In this document: in pieces, positions 16,107 to 18,894 of the stretch
Numbering within the stretch: position 1 is the first letter of the stretch
How the letters are laid out: each line of letters starts with the position of its first letter
Assembly: GCA_902775835.1 (NCBI GenBank)
Contig: CACYNZ010000021.1
Coordinates: 1 to 18,894, forward strand
Source: an uncultured Eubacteriales bacterium
GTDB lineage: Bacteria; Bacillota_A; Clostridia; Christensenellales; Aristaeellaceae
Direction: 5' to 3'
DNA: 18,894 nucleotides
Position numbers and translations under genes: made by a program
Notes under the pieces: model-generated
What the model saw: only the letters and a program-made list of their open reading frames with translations
Told to the model about the DNA's origin: nothing
Database searches by the model: none

Positions 16107-17870
16107 ATGAATGCCACCTGGGACCTTTCCTGTCTCTATGACAGCTTTGATGATCCCCACTTCCTCGCCGATCTGGAAGCACTGCCCGGCGATATCAAGC
16201 ACTATGATGAAGCCCTGAGCAATGCCGGTGATCCGGCTGCGGTTCTGGAGCAGGTGCTCGATGCCAGCGAAACACTGGAAAAGCGCGCTTCCCATCTGAT
16301 CATGTTCTGCGAAATGACCATGGCCACGGATGCCGGCAACGCCGACGCCATGCGCTATATGGGCCAGCTGATGAACACCCTGAACGAGGCCAGCCTTGTG
16401 CGTTCCAAGCTGGTCCGGTATCTGCGTGATCTTGACAGTCTCGAAGCATGCATTGCTTCTTCCGAAAAACTCCAGACCGTGGCGTTTGCCCTGCGCGAGA
16501 TGAAGGAGCAGGCCGCGCATCTCATGGATGAGGCCATTGAACCCTGGATGCTCAAGATGCGGCTTTCCGGCGGTTCCGCCTTCAGTCAGCTCCGTGACCA
16601 GCTGGATGCCACCCACCTCATCGACTTCCGTGGGGAAAAGCTTCCCCTGTCCGCAGTGCGCGGCAAGGCCTACGACCCGGATCCTGAAGTCCGCCGCGAG
16701 GCCTATGAAGCCGAGATCGCTTCCTATAAAGCCATTGAGCTGCCCATGTCCTTCTGTCTCAACAGCATCAAGATGGAAGCCCGGACCATGGCCGAAGCCA
16801 CCGGGTATGATTCCGTCCTGGACATGACGCTGAGCCAGAGCCGCATGGACCGTGAGACACTGGACGCCATGTGGACAGCCATCGGCGAATCCCTGCCCGC
16901 CTTCCGCCGCTATCTGCGCGCCAAGGCCCGCCTGCTGGGGCACGAGAACGGACTGCCCTTCTATGACCTGTTCGCGCCTGTAGGCCAGACGCCTCCCACC
17001 TTCACCATTGAGGAGGCCCGTGCCAAGCTGATCGAGGAAATGGGCAAGTTCACGCCGGACATGGCCGCGTTCATGGATCACGCCTTCGAAAACCGCTGGA
17101 TCGACATCTATCCCCGGGCCGGGAAAAGCGGCGGCGCCTTCTGTGCCGGCATTCATGACCTGGACCGCAGTCTCGTGCTCACCAATTTCCAGGGCAGCTT
17201 CTCCGACGTATCCACCCTCGCCCATGAGCTCGGACATGCCTGGCACAACCGCTGCATGGCCGGTCTGCCTTCCGTGATGACCGATACGCCCATGCCTCTG
17301 GCGGAGACGGCTTCCATCTTCAATGAAACCATGCTTTCCTATCAGGTGCTCTCTTCCTGCACGCCCGAGAGCGAGCTGAACCTGCTTGAGGCCGGGATCA
17401 TGGAAGCCACCCAGACTGTGGTGGATATCTACTCCCGCTTCCTCTTTGAACAGGAAGTGGTGGACACCCGCGCGGATCACGCCATGACCGTGGATGAACT
17501 CAAGGACGCCATGCTGCGTGCCCAGGACCGCACCTACGGCGACGGCCTGGATCCGGAACTGCGGCATCCCTATATGTGGGCCTGCAAGAGCCACTATTAC
17601 TCCTCCGGGCTGAACTTCTACAACTTCCCCTATGCCTTCGGCCTGCTGTTCGGCAAGGGCGTCTTTGCCCGCTATCTTGAGCAAGGTTCTTCCTTTGTTC
17701 CCGTCTACTGCCGCCTGCTGCGCTCCTGCGGAAGCGACACTGTGGCCAATGTGGCGGCCAGTGTCGGCATTGACGTGCGCAGCACGGACTTCTGGCGTTC
17801 TTCCCTGAGCGTAGTGGAAAAGGACATTGACCGGTTCTGTGAACTGGTGGACCAGAAGCTGAACGCCTGA
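16107..17870 (+). CDS. pepF: Oligoendopeptidase F, M3 family zinc metallopeptidase
   Basis: A 587-aa cytoplasmic peptidase that cleaves short oligopeptides, a step in peptide use after import. The zinc site is TLAHELGHAWH with His373, Glu374 and His377, and the third ligand is Glu400 in MPLAETASIFNE. KSGGAFC and YYSSGLNFYNFPYAFG are conserved substrate-side segments of the M3 family. The length fits family members of about 560-600 aa. There is no signal peptide. The start has AAGGAGG 11 bases upstream (AAGGAGGAATAACAGCCATG), overlapping the end of the PHP gene. It is the last gene of the gntR unit, followed by a terminator. Regulation by the GntR protein is inferred from coupling. Confidence 0.93.
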   Translation: MNATWDLSCLYDSFDDPHFLADLEALPGDIKHYDEALSNAGDPAAVLEQVLDASETLEKRASHLIMFCEMTMATDAGNADAMRYMGQLMNTLNEASLVRSKLVRYLRDLDSLEACIASSEKLQTVAFALREMKEQAAHLMDEAIEPWMLKMRLSGGSAFSQLRDQLDATHLIDFRGEKLPLSAVRGKAYDPDPEVRREAYEAEIASYKAIELPMSFCLNSIKMEARTMAEATGYDSVLDMTLSQSRMDRETLDAMWTAIGESLPAFRRYLRAKARLLGHENGLPFYDLFAPVGQTPPTFTIEEARAKLIEEMGKFTPDMAAFMDHAFENRWIDIYPRAGKSGGAFCAGIHDLDRSLVLTNFQGSFSDVSTLAHELGHAWHNRCMAGLPSVMTDTPMPLAETASIFNETMLSYQVLSSCTPESELNLLEAGIMEATQTVVDIYSRFLFEQEVVDTRADHAMTVDELKDAMLRAQDRTYGDGLDPELRHPYMWACKSHYYSSGLNFYNFPYAFGLLFGKGVFARYLEQGSSFVPVYCRLLRSCGSDTVANVAASVGIDVRSTDFWRSSLSVVEKDIDRFCELVDQKLNA

Positions 17871-17887
17871 TCACGTCTGCCTTTCCT

Positions 17888-17922
17888 CCGGACGGATGCT
17901 GTGCATCCGCCCGGTTTTCTTT
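17888..17922 (+). terminator. Terminator of the gntR-PHP-pepF operon
   Basis: CCGGACGGATGC / GCATCCGCCCGG (one mismatch, loop TGT) at 17888-17914 is followed by TTTTCTTTT, directly after the pepF stop. Confidence 0.88.
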
Positions 17923-17944
17923 TGGTCTGTCCGGTTCCCGAAAC

Positions 17945-17986
17945 ACAGAAAGCAGGCGGTGCCGCCGGGCACCGCCTGCTTTCTGT
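17945..17986. terminator. Long perfect hairpin between pepF and secG, probable secG terminator
   Basis: A perfect 19-bp stem (ACAGAAAGCAGGCGGTGCC at 17945-17963 against its complement at 17968-17986, loop GCCG) lies between convergent pepF and secG. On the minus strand the 3' arm is CTTTCTGT followed by GTTTC, so the U-rich part is mostly inside the stem. It probably ends the secG transcript and backs up the pepF terminator. Confidence 0.65.
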
Positions 17987-18053
17987 TCTGCATCCGGATA
18001 TCAGATGCGGATGTAAGTCTGCAATGGCAGATCTCTGTATCCTTTTCGGTTTC

Positions 18054-18281
18054 TCAGCCCATGATCCACAGGACCAGTGACAGCACCACAAAAGCAGCAG
18101 CGCTGATCTTGGTTCCCAGTGCCAGCTTGCTCTCCACGGAAGCAGCCTTGGTCTTGTTCATATTGGCAGTCACTTCACCGGCAATGCTGCCCAGTCCGGC
18201 AGCATTGCTGCTCTGCAGAAGCACAGTGACGATCATAAACAGTGCGCAAAGGATAACCAGAATGGAAATTACAGTCGTCAT
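18054..18281 (-). CDS. secG: SecG, preprotein translocase subunit
   Basis: A 75-aa membrane protein that joins SecYE and helps protein translocation. Two hydrophobic helices (about 3-24 and 55-74) flank the conserved loop LLQSSNAAGLGSIAGEV (21-37), the family hallmark, followed by a polar stretch rich in Lys, Thr and Ala. Length is normal. The start at 18281 has GAGGGGG 8 bases upstream. It is monocistronic with its own promoter. The promoter spacer contains a 15-base homopolymer, which may make expression variable. Confidence 0.9.
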   Translation of the reverse strand: MTTVISILVILCALFMIVTVLLQSSNAAGLGSIAGEVTANMNKTKAASVESKLALGTKISAAAFVVLSLVLWIMG

Positions 18282-18311
18282 GACAACAACCCCCTCATTG
18301 ATTACCCGATG

Positions 18312-18339
18312 ATTCTAGCAAAAAAAAAAAAAAAAGGCA
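18312..18339 (-). promoter_or_regulatory. secG promoter with a T15 homopolymer in the spacer
   Basis: On the minus strand TTGCCT (18339-18334), a 16-base spacer made of fourteen T followed by GC, and TAGAAT (18317-18312) with an extended -10 TGC. The A15 run on the plus strand (18320-18334) therefore sets the -35 to -10 distance. The predicted leader is about 24 bases, fitting the ribosome site. Confidence 0.68.
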
Positions 18340-18412
18340 ATACATTTTCCGTACTCCGAAATGCAGGTTTTCCGCCCGGATTCCGTATCTCTCACCGCAC
18401 CGTATCCATGCC

Positions 18413-18449
18413 ATAAAGAAAGGAGACCATGCACAGAGGCACAGTCTCC
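18413..18449 (-). terminator. Terminator of the SDR gene
   Basis: On the minus strand GGAGAC / GTCTCC with an inner TGC/GCA pair (18449-18422) is followed by TTTCTTTA, about 30 bases after the SDR stop. Confidence 0.7.
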
Positions 18450-18481
18450 GCATTTTTCAGACTGCTCAGGCAGCCGTTCCG

Positions 18482-18894
18482 TCAGGGCTGCTTGCCGATA
18501 TAGGCAAGAATACCGCCGTCCACATACAGGATGTGACCGTTGACGAAGTTGGAGGCATCGCTGGCCAGGAACACAGCCGGTCCGCCCAGATCTTCCGCTT
18601 CGCCCCAGCGTCCGGCGGGCGTCTTGGCGCGGATGAAGGAATCGAAAGGATGCATGGAGCCGTCCGCCTGCTTCTCTCGCAGCGGGGCCGTCTGAGGCGT
18701 GGCGATATAGCCGGGTCCGATGCCGTTGCACTGGATATTGCATCCGCCGTACTCGGAGCAGATGTTGCGGGTCAGCATCTTCAGGCCGCCCTTGGCTGCG
18801 GCATAGGCGGAAACGGTTTCACGGCCCAGTTCGCTCATCATGGAGCAGATGTTGATGATCTTGCCATGGCCCTTGCGGATCATGGAAGGAATGA
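18482..18894 (-). CDS. SDR oxidoreductase, gluconate 5-dehydrogenase-like, 3' part only
   Basis: The last 137 codons of a short-chain dehydrogenase; the Rossmann N-terminus lies beyond the right edge. The visible part holds KIINICSMMSELG with the catalytic Ser region, SAYAAAKGG with the Tyr-x-x-x-Lys pair, and GPGYIATPQTAPLREKQADG, followed by TPAGRWGEAEDLGGPAVFLA, VNGHILYVDGG and the C-terminal LAYIGKQP. That C-terminal half closely resembles proteins annotated as gluconate 5-dehydrogenase, which interconvert 5-keto-gluconate or related keto-uronates with NAD(P)H. An ATG at 18883 is internal, since the frame continues upstream as I-P-S. A role in uronate metabolism would fit the pectin esterases at the other end of the window, but no direct link is visible. 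Confidence 0.85.
   Translation of the reverse strand, partial: IPSMIRKGHGKIINICSMMSELGRETVSAYAAAKGGLKMLTRNICSEYGGCNIQCNGIGPGYIATPQTAPLREKQADGSMHPFDSFIRAKTPAGRWGEAEDLGGPAVFLASDASNFVNGHILYVDGGILAYIGKQP

Overview
The window looks like a chromosomal segment of a moderately GC-rich Bacillota (Firmicutes) bacterium, probably a gut-type Clostridia or Erysipelotrichia relative. The evidence is strong AGGAGG ribosome sites, TTG/GTG starts, sigma-A-type promoters, a PyrR-controlled pyrR-uracil permease transcription unit, a BMP-family nucleoside-type ABC importer, SecG and a MarR-controlled heterodimeric ABC exporter. No rRNA, tRNA, CRISPR array or complete mobile element was seen. No intergenic stretch exceeds 300 bases. 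Taxonomy is inference only.

Layout. (1) 1-2318, minus: BMP substrate-binding protein with its own promoter, an intercistronic hairpin, then the importer ATPase, which leaves the window on the left. The ATPase loses family similarity near base 170, in the middle of the protein. (2) 2330-6813, minus: a tight five-gene unit from one promoter. It carries two tandem DUF45/YgjP-type metallopeptidases, a YitT-family membrane protein, a CE12-type SGNH esterase, and a CE8 pectin methylesterase fused to a second CE12 domain. The esterases lack signal peptides, so they probably act on imported pectic oligosaccharides in the cytoplasm. (3) 6878-8113, plus: an MFS transporter with a terminator. (4) 8133-12293, plus: a near-consensus promoter, a probable MarR operator, a MarR regulator and two overlapping ABC half-exporters with complementary degenerate ATPase motifs, closed by a terminator shared with the convergent uracil permease. 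(5) 12343-14466, minus: pyrR-uraA behind a complete PyrR attenuator (promoter, binding loop, antiterminator, terminator). (6) 14521-17922, plus: a GntR/FCD regulator with a palindromic operator in its promoter, a PHP-domain histidinol-phosphatase-like protein and an M3 oligoendopeptidase F, all tightly coupled. (7) 17945-18894, minus: secG, whose promoter spacer is largely a 15-base homopolymer, and the 3' end of an SDR gene resembling gluconate 5-dehydrogenase.

Themes. Pyrimidine supply (PyrR, UraA, possibly the BMP importer) and pectin/uronate use (CE8, CE12, gluconate 5-dehydrogenase-like SDR) recur. Several cis-regulatory devices can be read directly. I see no clearly new multi-gene system. 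The most unusual items are the cytosolic CE8-CE12 fusion operon, the secG promoter tract, and the sequence discontinuity at the left edge.
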